Of a stretch of DNA of 64,000 nt, positions 1 to 10,473 are shown in pieces. The stretch's first letter is position 1, and every line of letters begins with the position of its first letter. The stretch is from Campanula takesimana (taxonomy: Eukaryota; Streptophyta; Magnoliopsida; Asterales; Campanulaceae), in assembly GCA_026119855.1 (NCBI GenBank), contig JAOWBW010000484.1, positions 310,001 through 374,000 of the forward strand. The letters are read 5' to 3'. The notes under the pieces were generated by a model that ran no database searches, had not been told where the DNA came from, and saw nothing but the letters and a program-made list of their open reading frames with translations. The translations under genes and the position numbers were made by a program.

Positions 1-106
1 TCTATGATTTATTCTTAACTTGCTTAGGGACAAGCAAGAGCTTAGAGTGAGACACTTGATAAATGACTATTTTCTAATCGTTTATAGTTTAATAGTTGTT
101 TATTTT
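1..106. other. Left flank of the Tat element, unidentified old repeat
   Basis: No gene is visible. The stretch contains a short palindrome-like phrase (cttgcttagggacaagcaag, about 20-39). It ends in atttt at 102-106, which nearly matches ctttt at 40231-40235 on the far side of the Tat element, so it is the pre-insertion neighbour of 40231 onward. The composition suggests an older gypsy LTR or spacer, but I cannot name it. Confidence 0.4.
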
Positions 107-655
107 TGTTTTGGTAGTAAAAACAATTATGTATGATCTTCATTGAAATAAAAATCAAGGAGGGACGAATGGAATAAAAACTAAAGAATTGAAAGATTGG
201 ATAAGGATGTAACGAGGAAAGCCTCTGAGACAATGATCTCGCCGGCCCAAAACCTCGGGAGGTGATTAAGAGCACCTTCCTTCCCAAATGCTTATATTGA
301 TCTTTTTACTTTTTTCGAGCTATGGAGGTTTACAGAGAGTGAGTGCGTTTGTGTTGGTGTACCTCCAAGACCCTATTTATACACAAATGGAAAAGTAAGA
401 AACCTAATCTAAATAGTATAACTAACTCTCCTAAAAAATCGCATTCTATCTTCAAGAGGAGGAGACGTGGTCAATCAGCCCGTTGGGAGTTGATTCATAA
501 CTTATCCACATGTGCTTATTTGGTTTTTAACACCTGCAAAAATGATTAGTAAAATAGAATATAATTAATAATGGGAAATATACCTGCTGTTCAAGACGTT
601 GCAATCTTTTGAAGGGGAATCAAGATGGATACAACTTAAAATTTCACCCACAACA
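107..655 (-). repeat. 3' LTR of the Tat element (549 bp)
   Basis: It is nearly identical to 39792-40230 except that it keeps about 110 bp (roughly 436-545) missing from the right copy. On the minus strand it begins tgttgtgggtg and ends accaaaaca. A TATA-like tataaatag lies at 373-381 on the minus strand. Confidence 0.88.
373..381 (-). promoter_or_regulatory. TATA box of the Tat LTR
   Basis: The minus-strand sequence tataaatag sits inside a well-conserved part of the LTR and is repeated at 40057-40065 in the other LTR. It is the likely Pol II core promoter, with the R region to its left in window coordinates. Confidence 0.55.
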
Positions 656-676
656 ATTGCCCCCAAACTTGTCTTA
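656..676 (-). promoter_or_regulatory. Polypurine tract of the Tat element
   Basis: The minus-strand sequence aagtttgggggcaat directly abuts the 3' LTR start at 655. It is purine-rich and in the position expected for second-strand priming. Confidence 0.65.
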
Positions 677-921
677 GCAGTGTAACACAGAAAAGATAAG
701 TTTCTGGAAAGACGTGATTTGATGGGACGGTTAATTAACCGGCATTTTGACGCAATACATCATCTTAATTGTTCTTTGGGAGAAGAGGAGTCTAGACTCC
801 TAGGATCATAAAACTCCCTTCCTACTCATAATCTTCAGACGGTGGAATTGAGGTATTCTTCTCTTCCTTTCCTTCTTTTTTCTCAATTTTCCTTTTCTGC
901 AAAAATTCTTTAACGAAGAGG
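677..921 (+). promoter_or_regulatory. Leader/promoter region of the Tat antisense gene
   Basis: This non-coding stretch lies between the polypurine tract and the ATG at 922. It holds a perfect 14-bp palindrome cggttaattaaccg (728-741) and a CT-rich run (857-899) just before the ATG, as in many plant 5' leaders. No clear TATA box is visible. The promoter role is inferred from position only. Confidence 0.3.
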
Positions 922-3900
922 ATGTCGAAATCTTCAAAATCTGGTACTCTCAAAGCTGTTTCTTCTAATGACCAAAATGTCTTTGTCTCAGAGGGTTTAC
1001 TTGCTAAACTTGATGACGATATTTGTTTTTTCAATAATGCTCTGATTTGCTCTTTGAAAAATCGAAAATGCTTTCCGAACCAAACTGTTTTTCATCCCTT
1101 TGATGTGTCTTTAAGGGCCGATTCTATTTCTAAGTCTTGGATCTGCTTCTATGAGTACCCCTTTGCTCTAGGGTTTAGCTTTCCCTTTCCCCCTTTGGTG
1201 TCTGAGTTCTTTGAAAAAACTCAATTGGCGTATGTTCAAATGATGCCCATGACTTGGAGAGTTTTTGATGTTGTGTTGAGAGTGAACCGAGAGCGTGGAT
1301 TAGATATAGGTTTGAGTGAGATGGCCATTTGCTATGACCTACAATCTTTTGGGTCAAAAAGGTTTGTTTTTAAGAAAAGACCAAAAAAGGGCTTGATGGT
1401 CCCCAAAGCCTCTGTAAATGATAGAGGGTGGAGAGGAAAATTTTTCTTTATTGAGAGGGCTTCATTGGAAGGTGGTGAGAATTTGGTTAAAGAGTGGAAC
1501 AGGGGAGGTATGATTCTTGAAATATCTTTTTGCTCAAGTCTGCTACATCTTTTAAGTTTTACATTTTTCTCCTTCCTTTGCAGAGATTAAATGGGAAGAA
1601 TTGTTCCCTCCAAAGGCTGATTCAGAATCTAAGATTGCCTTGTTTCTTCGTCTTTCTGAGGAGGAGAGGAGTTTCAAGACCAGACACGTCATTGATCCAT
1701 CTGAAGGGGATAACATGTCTACAGGTATGACTTTGAAATCTTGATTGAATTCCCTTCTTGTATAAACTCATGAATTTCTTTCTTGTTTTGCAGTTTCAAA
1801 GCCAACTATGGAAATTTCCTTTGATGATATGGATAGCCTACTTGGAGATCTCTCAACCAATCCAGTGGATAAGCCCCCCATCGTTCCAAAAATGGAGATT
1901 CAAGATGTTGCTACTGTCAATTCAAGACTAAAGAAGAGAAAAGCAGTTGATGAAGTGAGGGAGATTGTAGAAATTGAGGCTTTTGGGAATCTTTCCGTAG
2001 ATGGAATTAAGAAGAAATTTTTGGCTCTAGCTTCAAGTGTAAGTGTAACGACCCGAAAACCGACCTCTATTTTCTAGATAATAAAGATTTAATTATTTAT
2101 TTATTTCTTATTTAATTGTTTAAACTATTATTTAATTAATAATTTATGTGTGCATTTTATGTGTTATAATAATTTATGCCTAGCATTTAATTGGTTAATT
2201 GTGCTAGTGTAGAGAGTTGGGTCTTAATTGTTGGTGGGGAGTTATTAGTATTGGGTAGAGTAGGGGAGGGGCCCTAAGTGTAACATTTCAAATTATTATT
2301 CAACTACTCCCTCTCTTCTCCCTCATCCTCACTCCATTCCCAGCATACTCGCTCTCTCCCCTTGGCTTTTGGGTAAGTTTTTCTTCTATCCCTTCTCTCT
2401 TCAATCTATCTATCTTCCCCTCATTATCTCTCATTTCTCATATTATGAAACATGTTTAGATCGTCGGTAGGATCGTAGGGAGCTAAGAATATTCGAATTC
2501 CGTCAACTTTGAGAAAATCCGAGTAAGTTGCTTTTCCCCTAATTTTATGCTAAAGTGTTCATTTCATGTTCATATAATGTTTTAGTTGATACATTTGATG
2601 TTTGATTGAGTTTGGGATTTATTTGGAATTTATTTTGATTTTTGGTTAAAAATGGTGATTGTTAAATATTGGTTTAAATCTGGGTTTGGGGTTGTTAAAT
2701 GATGAAATTTAGGTCCCCTCTAAGCTCATAAGTTGTCCTAGTTCATTTGTTAGGTTCACTTTGAGAGTTGATTATGAGGATTTTGGTTTTGGTATGAAAA
2801 TGGTGGAATTTTGGTGTTCTTGCCCGAATTGAAGAACCTAGAAGAAATCTGGGTTTTGGCTGAAATCCCTAGGGGGCGCGCGCACCCTTTAGGTACGAGC
2901 GCGCGCACCCTCCCTTGTTCAAACTTGGAAAACCTTCTGATACTATAGGGCGTGCGCACCCTTTTCATGCGAGCGCGTGCACCCTCCCCTGGCCCTTTTG
3001 CAAAAACCTTCTGATCCTGTAGGGCGCGCGCAACCTTTCTGCGCGGGCGTGCGCCCCCTCCGCTGTACAACTCCTGAGCTTCACCCTCTTGTACTCTTCG
3101 TAGACAATCTTCGATAGTTCATAACTCTCTCATCCGGACTCCGTTTTAGGTGTATAAGCTATCGTTTTAAAGCTCTCCTTGAGCTCTTCGAGATGAGTGA
3201 GTAGTTTTGGTTGAGTACTTGAGTTAACTGGATCCTTTGTGATCAAATGTGATAGGGGAATTGTGTTATCATTGTTGAGATTATTGGAACACTTTAATTG
3301 TGTGTTGTTGGTTCATTTCACTTTCTTGGTGACTTCTTGATAAGGTTCCCTACTTTGGAATCATTAGTTGTTTATTGTGCTAGTATTTTATTGCTTAGCC
3401 TTTATTTGGAAATCCAGCTGGTATTTGTGTGTTTCGGGCGATGCGAAAGATTATAGTGGCAATGAGCTGAGTCCATTATAATTCTTGACCATTGTTTTGC
3501 CCCATTATTACCCTCCTCTAGATTGGCCTTGGATGTGAGATGAGCTAGCTCCTTTGTGAGCATTCTAGCTGTTTGGTTTGGGTTATGAATTCGTGTCATA
3601 TTCCCTAGCTATTATTGGTTATTGGTTCCGATACCGGGGGTTTTCTCTTCAGCTTTTATGCGATTATGAAGATGCTGATGGGGTTGATTCTTGAAGCTGC
3701 GCAGCGACCTTTATTTGGTTCTATCTGTTGAGAAACCTTGGCTCAGTATCCATGTGAATTGTTTATTTCCGCTGCTATTTGTTATCTGTTGTGTGCTATG
3801 TGCTATATGAGATTTTCTATTGTTAGAAGTCATTATTATTGCCTGTTGCATAATAGGATGTCATGTAGTTGCATTAGTAGCTTACTGAGATTTTATCTCA

Positions 3901-6900
3901 CCCCGTTTCCTTTCAATGTTGTTTTCCTTAACCCCCCCCCAGGAGGAAAGGATTAGGATTTTCGGATCGAGGAGGACGTCTAGAGGTTTGAGATATTTGG
4001 GCAGGTTATTATTGATCGGTTTGCATTATATAAATGTGTAACCTTCTTGGGGATAGTTGTACCACCAATGACGACATTAAGATTTGTAATATTTTGTATT
4101 TTGGGTGTGAGCTTGTGGAGCTTACACTAGTTGTTTTATGATGTTGTTAAACTTGGATTTTCCAAACCTTGTGTTAAAATCTTTTGGGTATAAAATGGAA
4201 TTTTTATCTTCTGCATTTTTGAGTTTCTGGTTGTAAGTCGACGTCCAGCTCGTGTACTCCGGGCCCGCGGGGTCGGGGTCGCGAAAGTTGGTATCAGAGC
4301 CAGGTTTAGCTCTATGTATAAGTGTAGGTGGACTAGAATGACCTAGGAGGGTAGATGGGTTCGGAGTGAGTAACGATGAGTATTTTATGCAGGTATTTGT
4401 TTGTAATGGCTAGAAGAAGGGCTGGTGAAGGCATCAGTGGGACTCAGAATCTTAATGGTCTACGGGAAGAAAACCGTGCAGTGTTTCAGGGCAGGTTTGA
4501 AGCGGCCGTGAAAGCAATTCATGACCAAGGGCCGAGAGAGGAACATCTAGCACCTCCGCGATATGGGTTGGAGCAGTTCTTGAAGTTGAAACCAAGTGAG
4601 TACGACGGTGAGCCTGATGTGAAGAAGGCCGAGATATGGATAGAATCGATGAAGAAAATCTACGATGTCTTTGGTTTCACTGATGAGGATAGGGTTCTGT
4701 TTGCAGCTTATAAGCTCGTGGGGGCTGGGGAACATTGGTGGAAGGCACTGAAGACCAGTTGGGATGCGACTCTTGTACCATATCCTTGGGAGTGGTTCGT
4801 GAGGAAATTCAAGGATCATTTTATCTCTCTAGTGAATCAAAACCGGAAAGAGATCGAGTTCCTCAGCTTGGATTAAGACATGATGTCAGTAGCACAGTAC
4901 TCAGCTAAGTTCACAGAATTAGCCAGGTGTTGTGACTACCTTGTGCGGACCGAGGAGCAGAAAGCGATGAGATTGATCAGGGGTTTGAAGACAGCTATTA
5001 GGACTCAACTTTTAGCCCAAAGGATTCAACCTTTTCAGGATGCGGTGGACCGTGCATATTTGATAGAGCAAGACATCGGGGGACACAAGAAGAAGACTGA
5101 GATGGTTAACCCGGGAAAACAAGGAGGGCAAAACAGGGCTCAACCACAGCAATATTCGGATAACAGAGGTAATTCTGGAGTGCAAACTCGATTCAGAAGG
5201 CAACTTCAAGGGCAACCAACAGTAGGAAATCAAGGTTATAATAAGGGGACACGAAATGGGAAGATATGTGGCTATTGTCAGAGGGAAGGACACTCAGAAG
5301 ACAAGTGTTGGAAAAAGCATGGAAAATGTGTTAATTATGGTCGGTTTGGGCACTTTGCGAGAGATTGTCCTAGAAGTAGATATCAACCATCCGGGAGTGA
5401 CGCTGGTATTGCACTGGGTCAGAAGAGAGATGCTTCGGGAAACCCTAAAGGTTCAGGGTAGGGTATTTGTGATCAACCAGCACTCGTCAGGTATTGAGAA
5501 ATTTCAGGAGGTATTATATTGCGTCGAGAGAGCGAGCGCGTGCATTTTAGGATCATCGCATTCTCATGTTTATGTGCATTTAGTTGCATTTATTTCTCCT
5601 GAGTCTTTGACTTATGTGTTGTCGGTGTCTACTCCTACGGAGGAGTGTAGGATATCTGATGGAGTCTTATGTGCTCATGTTGTGCTTAAAGGTAGATATA
5701 ACTTACCTGCTAAATTTGTCATATTGCTATTATAAGATTTTGATGTTGTTTTGGGAAGGGAAATGTCATGCTTTAGTCGATTGTTGTAGGAAAATGGTTA
5801 CATCCTCTCTTCCCTTTTGCCTAAAATTGTTTTGAGACCATTCCTTTGTGTAAAGTTAAGCATATCTTTTCTTATTTGGAATCTGGCTACTTCGCTTCGA
5901 TGGGTGACAATGGATGTCTATACTGAATTGTTGGATGTATTTATCATTTGTAAGATTTCTATTTTTCTTCTGAACAGTACCTAGTATTTGCGAAAAGCTT
6001 GGGTTAAATTTTGTTGTTATGGTACAAGGTTGTAGTACTGATAATTAGATCAATATCCATATTGTATCGATTGGGTTGTAAGAATTGAGGATTCAATTGA
6101 GGATTTCTTGGTAGGAGATTTTTGTTTACTTCTAGCACATCTACGTGATTGCATCGGAATTGGTTGTTATGAGGGAATACATGATTTGTATGAGTGATGA
6201 GTAGATTGTGGAAGTTATAATCATTAATGGTGGTAAGCGCGTTAAGTTCGAGAGGACTAAGCACATTTTGGGAGAGTACTAATTTCCTGATCTATATTTA
6301 AGGCATTTTGAATTTTGAGTTTTGGTTAAATGGTTGTTCTATGGTTCTAAATCCTTCTTGGTGGCGTTCCTCGATTCGGATTAAGAGTATGTGAAGAAAA
6401 TTTGGGTATCAATACTTGGGCATATTAAAGAATACTATGATTTGGTATTGGGTCAGTTAGAATGTGGCTAGCCAATTGGTTTGTTATGATGGTAGTACTA
6501 TTGAGCCTAAGTATCATTGAGATCATAAATGTATACATGAAAGACTAAGGTGGATTAGCCATTGAAGATTTAGGATTTGCTAAATTTCTTTGGAGTGTGT
6601 AAGCGGATCATCAATTTAAAGACAGAGTTAGAGGAAAGCCTTGGAGATAAAATGTGGATTGTTTTACGGATTACTGAGTATTTGTAATTGTTTTAGGCTT
6701 TCAAAGAGTTGGAGTAATGTGATGATGAAATTATAGCGTGGATTTAAGTAAACTTTTGTATAAAATTCTGAGCTTACGTTGTACCTCTAGTTTAAGGTTC
6801 CATCTAAGGTGAAAGCACTATAATGGAAATCCTTGGAGATACAGCCACTTTGCTGAATACTATGGGGATGAAAAATTTCTTAGCTTGTCATATTTTAAGA

Positions 6901-9900
6901 AGCTGATTAAGCTCGGGATGGTTTAATGTTTGGAATTTCTGGGAAGTAATACTGAGTAAATGGCTTACAAATGGAAGTATCTTGACAATGTAATTAAGGT
7001 TATGAATAAGGCAAACTTGTAGTATCTCGAGAATTATGTTTAGGAGAAATTGGGGTTCTTCGATTTTGAGGATAGATTTTAATTAGTAGTGGAGATAATG
7101 ATTGAAGGAAGTTAAGTGCGAGAGGTTGTTATGTTGTAAACATTATTTAAGGTTACCATATGATGGTTTAGAATGGACAATTGAGAATTCGGGAAGTGGC
7201 AGAGCTATCGTATCCGTGGCTAATTGATCCTTCGGGCAAGTGTTTCTAAAATCCGGGTTAATAAATAGAGCTATCTATGACTAAGGATTGATTGCAATTT
7301 TAGTGATATCGCCTTCAATTATAGTTTGTTGTTATGGGACCAAGTTTAGAAATGATGATAATGGGTTACCAATGTTGGATAGTTATGTTCTTCGAAAGGA
7401 TAAAAACGAGTTAGTGCAAGTGGGTTAAGAAATACCAAGACTACGATTGTATTATGTTTTATTACCTAAGGAAGATAAATTTAGTAGTGGAGTTGATTCC
7501 AAATACTATTGGGATAATGAAAAATAAAACTTATGGATGTTGGTGATTTAAGGGTTAATTGAATCATGGAGACTAAGTCTGAATTATCTAATAGGTTCTT
7601 GATTGGGATTTCGAGTGCTAGATGAGAATCGATATTTTGTAGCCTCGATATGACTATGTGTTATGATTTTGATAAGTGAATTCGCGGGCGAATTCTTTTT
7701 AAGGAGGGTAGATTGTAACGACCCGAAAACCCGCCTCTATTTCTAGATAATAAAGATTTAATTATTTATTTATTTCTTATTTAATTGTTTAAACTATTAT
7801 TTAATTAATAATTTATGTGTGCATTTTATGTGTTATAATAATTTATGCGTAGCATTTAATTGGTTAATTGTGCTAGTGTAGAGAGTTGGGTCTTAATTGT
7901 TGGTGGGGAGTTATTAGTATTGGGTAGAGTAGGGGAGGGGCCCTAAGTGTAACATTTCAAATTATTATTCAACTACTCCCTCTCTTCTCCCTCATCCTCA
8001 CTTCATTCCCAGAATACTCTCTCTCTCTCCTTGGCTTTTGGGTAAGTTTTTCTTCTCTCCCTTCTCTCTTCAATCTAGCTATCTTCCCCTAATTATCTCT
8101 CATTTCTTATATTATGAAACATGTTTAGATCGTCGGTAGGATCGTAGGGAGCTAAGAATATTCGAATTCCGTCAACTTTGAGAAAATCCGAGTAAGTTGC
8201 TTTTCCCCTAATTTTATGCTAAAGTGTTCATTTCATGTTGATATAATGCTTTAGTTGATACATATGATGTTTGATTGAGTTTGGGATTTATTTGGAATTT
8301 ATTTTGATTTTTGGTTAAAAATGGTGATTGTTAAATGTTGGTTTAAATCTGGGTTTGGGGTTGTTAAATGATGATATTTAGGTCCCCCCTAAGCTCATAA
8401 GTTGTCCTAGTTCATTTGTTAGGTTCACTTTGAGAGTTGATTATGAGGATTTTGGTTTTGGTATGAAAATGGTGGAATTTTGGTGTTCTTGCCCGAATTG
8501 AAGAACCCAGAAGAAATCTGGGTTTTGGCTGAAATCCCTAGGGGGCGCGCGCACCCTTTAGGTGCGAGCGCGCGCACCCTCCCTTGTTCAAACTTGGAAA
8601 ACCTTCTGATACTATAGGGTGTGCGCACCCTATTCATGCGGGCGTGCGAACCCTCCCCTGGACCTTTTGCAAAAACCTTCTGATCCTCCAGGGCGCGCGC
8701 ACCCTTTCTGCGCGGGCGTGCGCCCCCTCCACTGTACAAGTCCTGAGCTTCACCCTCTTGTACTCTTCGTAGAAAATCATCGATAGTTCATAACTCTCTC
8801 ATCCTGACTCCGTTTTAGGTGTATAAGCTATCGTTTTAAAGCTCTCCTTGAGTTCTTCGAGATGAGTGAGTAGTTTTGGTTGAGTACTTGAGTTAACTGG
8901 ATCCTTTGTGATCAAATGTGATAGGGGAATTGTGTTATCATTGTTGAGATTATTGGAACACTTTAATTGTGTGTTGTTGGTTCATTTCACTTTCTTGGTG
9001 ACTTCTTGATAAGGTTCCTTACTTTGGAATCATTAGTTGTTTATTGTGCTAGTATTTTATTACTTAGCCTTTATTCGGAAATTCAGCTGGTATTTGTGTG
9101 TTTCGGGCGATGCGAAAGATTATAGTGGCAATGAGCTGAGTCCATTATAATTCTTGACCATTGTTTTGCCCCATTATTACCCTCCTCCAGATTGGCCTTG
9201 GATGTGAGATGAGCTAGCTCCTTTGTGAGCATTCTAGCTGTTTGGTTTGGGTTATGACTTCGTGTCATATTCCCTTGCTATTATTGGTTATTGGTTCCGG
9301 TACCGGGGGTTTTCTCTTCAGCTTTTATGAGATTATGAAGATGCTGATGGGGTTGATTGTTGAAGCTGCGCAGCGACCTTTATTTGGTTCTATCTGTTGA
9401 GAAACCTTGGCTCAGTATCCATGTGAATTGTTTATTTCCGCTGCTATTTGTTATCTGTTGTGTGCTATGTGCTATATGATATTTTCTATTGTTCGAAGTC
9501 ATTATTATTGCCTGTTGCATAATAGCATGTCATGTAGTTGCATTAGTAGCTTACTGAGATTTTATCTCACCCCGTTTCCTTTCAATGTTGTTTTCCTTAA
9601 CCCCCCCCCCCAGGAGGAAAAGACTAGGATTTGCGGATCGAGGAGGACGTCGAGAGGTTTGAGATATTTGGGCAGGTTATTATTGATCGGTTTGCATTAT
9701 ATAAATGTGTAACCTTCTTGGGGATAGTTGTACCACCAATGACGACATTAAGATTTGTAATATTTTGTATTTTGGGTGTGAGCTTGTGGAGCTTACACTA
9801 GTTGTTTTATGATGTTGTTAAACTTGGATTTTCCAAACCTTGTGTTAAAATATTTTGGGTATAAAATGGAATTTTTGTCTTCTGCATTTTTGAGTTTATG

Positions 9901-10473
9901 GTTGTAAGTCGACGTCCAGCTCGCGTACTCCGGGCCCGCAGGGTCGGGGTCGCGACAGTAAGTATCTGCATATCTTTGTTTTATAAACTTTTATCAGTAT
10001 GTCTTAACCAATCTTTTGTACTCATGTAGGCTTTTGGGAGTGTAGAAACTCAAGTTGAAGCTTTGGGAGATGCCAACAAGAAGTTAAAGAATGAAATAAC
10101 TCGTGCAAAAAGAGAAGCCAAAGAAGAGAAGGCAAGTTGGGAGAAATAAAGAAAAACTTTTGAGAAAAAGATTGCTGATCACACAGAGGAGATTGCATAT
10201 TTGAAGCAAGGGATTGCATCTATCCAGGATGCTAATACCCTTGAGATAGAGGAGATAAAGACTGCCCTTACCAAGTCTGTAGCAAAAAGGATGGTGGAAA
10301 TCAAGATCAGAATGATTCAAGAATTCTATGAAGGTAAACATGAGGCTTGGGACTTGGAAAAAGAGAGGACCATCCTGAAGAAGCTTAATGGTGAAGAAGT
10401 TGAAGTTGGTGAGGTTTCTTCTAGTGTTGCAGTCCCGGTGATTGAAGATGGTCAGGAAAAGGCAAATGCATAA
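922..10473 (+). CDS. Tat additional antisense ORF, four exons, gypsy-type PF04195-like protein with coiled-coil tail
   Basis: Exons are 922-1507, 1584-1724, 1794-2038 and 10030-10473. All introns are GT-AG and the frame is kept across every junction, giving 1,416 nt or 471 codons plus stop. The first exon carries a motif of the 'putative gypsy type transposon' family (FYEYPF near residue 75, then FPFPPLVSEFF and MPMTWRVF). The last exon encodes a Lys/Glu-rich helix that looks coiled-coil (EALGDANKKLKNEI onward). One nonsense codon (TAA, 10147-10149) breaks exon 4. The gene runs opposite to gag-pol. Extra, often antisense, ORFs are reported in Tat elements, but their function is unknown. A captured host gene is the alternative; its position inside the LTRs favours an element-borne gene. 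The third intron, originally about 72 bp, now contains the gypsy element 2044-9957. Confidence 0.75.
2867..3063 (+). repeat. CpG-rich paired-phrase block in LTR A
   Basis: Three diverged tandem units each contain a pair of phrases of the type gggcgcgcgcaccc / gagcgcgcgcaccc. They are separated by spacers that share aaaaccttctgat. The block is strikingly GC-rich inside an AT-rich LTR. It is repeated in the 3' LTR at about 8540-8732, where the ORFs on either strand are by-products. Confidence 0.8.
3105..3192 (+). repeat. Cross-family LTR motif, copy in LTR A 5'
   Basis: The segment starts caatcttcgatag and includes cataactctctc, ccggactccgtttt and ctatcgtttt. It aligns with segments in two other LTR families (17118-17209 minus strand, 37811-37902 plus strand). 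Its function is unknown. Confidence 0.7.
3886..3958 (+). repeat. Conserved stem plus C-run cassette in LTR A
   Basis: The perfect inverted repeat tgagat-ttt-atctca is followed by ccccgtttc, then ccttaa, a run of nine C and aggaggaaagg. The same cassette recurs in LTRs at 9555, 15590-15659 (minus), 49672 and 63780-63839 (minus), with C-run lengths of 6 to 11. Confidence 0.7.
4289..4302 (+). promoter_or_regulatory. Primer-binding site of element A
   Basis: tggtatcagagcca is complementary to the 3' end of plant initiator tRNA-Met. It lies 2 nt after the LTR. Confidence 0.88.
4406..5461 (+). pseudogene. gag: GAG polyprotein of element A with two zinc knuckles
   Basis: I chose the ATG at 4406 (MARRR), about 100 nt after the PBS; an in-frame ATG at 4376 also exists. 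The N-terminal part has the retrotrans_gag pattern (AAYKLVGAGEHWW, then a FKDHF-type segment). An in-frame TAA at 4874-4876 breaks it and the ORF resumes at 4880 after a shift. The C-terminal part carries two CCHC-like knuckles in tandem (CGYCQREGHSEDKC and CVNYGRFGHFARDC); the second has Tyr where the second Cys belongs. The product would form the capsid-like particle. With no pol beside it, this gag could act only in trans. Confidence 0.82.
5462..5800 (+). pseudogene. Decayed aspartic protease of element A
   Basis: The stretch after gag reads like a degenerate retropepsin: a LGSSHSHVY segment stands where D-S/T-G-A is expected, and the downstream DFDVVLGRE resembles the conserved D-V-I-L-G motif. 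The catalytic aspartate is not recognisable and a stop falls before the last motif. Confidence 0.5.
5801..7699 (+). other. Non-coding interior of element A
   Basis: About 1.9 kb without an ORF of note and without recognisable RT, RNase H or integrase motifs in any frame. It may be a pol region decayed beyond recognition or a non-coding replacement. The near-identity of the LTRs argues that coding capacity was lost before this copy moved. Confidence 0.55.
7700..7713 (+). promoter_or_regulatory. Polypurine tract of element A
   Basis: aaggagggtagat ends directly at the 3' LTR start (7714). Confidence 0.75.
7714..9957 (+). repeat. 3' LTR of element A (2244 bp)
   Basis: It is a near-identical copy of 2044-4286, with scattered substitutions and a C-run of 11 rather than 9. 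It contains the CpG-rich block (about 8540-8732), the cross-family motif (8774-8861) and the stem/C-run cassette (9555-9620). Confidence 0.93.

Larger units (their letters stand above)
2044..4286 (+). repeat. 5' LTR of element A (2243 bp)
   Basis: It starts tgtaacgacccg and ends gcgaaa (gcgaca in the other copy). Inside are the CpG-rich block 2867-3063, the cross-family motif 3105-3192, the palindrome gctgcgcagc near 3698, the stem tgagattttatctca (3886-3900) and a C-run at about 3932-3940. Confidence 0.93.
2044..9957 (+). mobile_element. Gag-only Ty3/gypsy-type LTR element (element A)
   Basis: Two near-identical LTRs (2044-4286, 7714-9957) are flanked by a perfect 5-bp TSD gtaag (2039-2043, 9958-9962). 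The PBS tggtatcagagcca (initiator tRNA-Met type) starts 2 nt after the 5' LTR, and the PPT aaggagggtaga precedes the 3' LTR. The 3.4-kb interior holds a gag with two zinc knuckles and a decayed protease, but I find no RT, RNase H or integrase. It therefore looks non-autonomous. High LTR similarity implies a fairly recent insertion into intron 3 of the Tat antisense gene. Confidence 0.92.

Noticed and set aside
922..2077. Host nuclear gene
   Set aside because: The exons are tempting as a plant gene, but they lie inside the Tat LTR pair, next to its PPT, and the product resembles a gypsy-associated family.
2756..3070. 104-codon minus-strand ORF, also at 8425-8739, with Arg/Ala-rich product
   Set aside because: It runs through the CpG-rich repeat block of LTR A in both LTRs. 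The composition follows the repeat and there is no recognisable domain.
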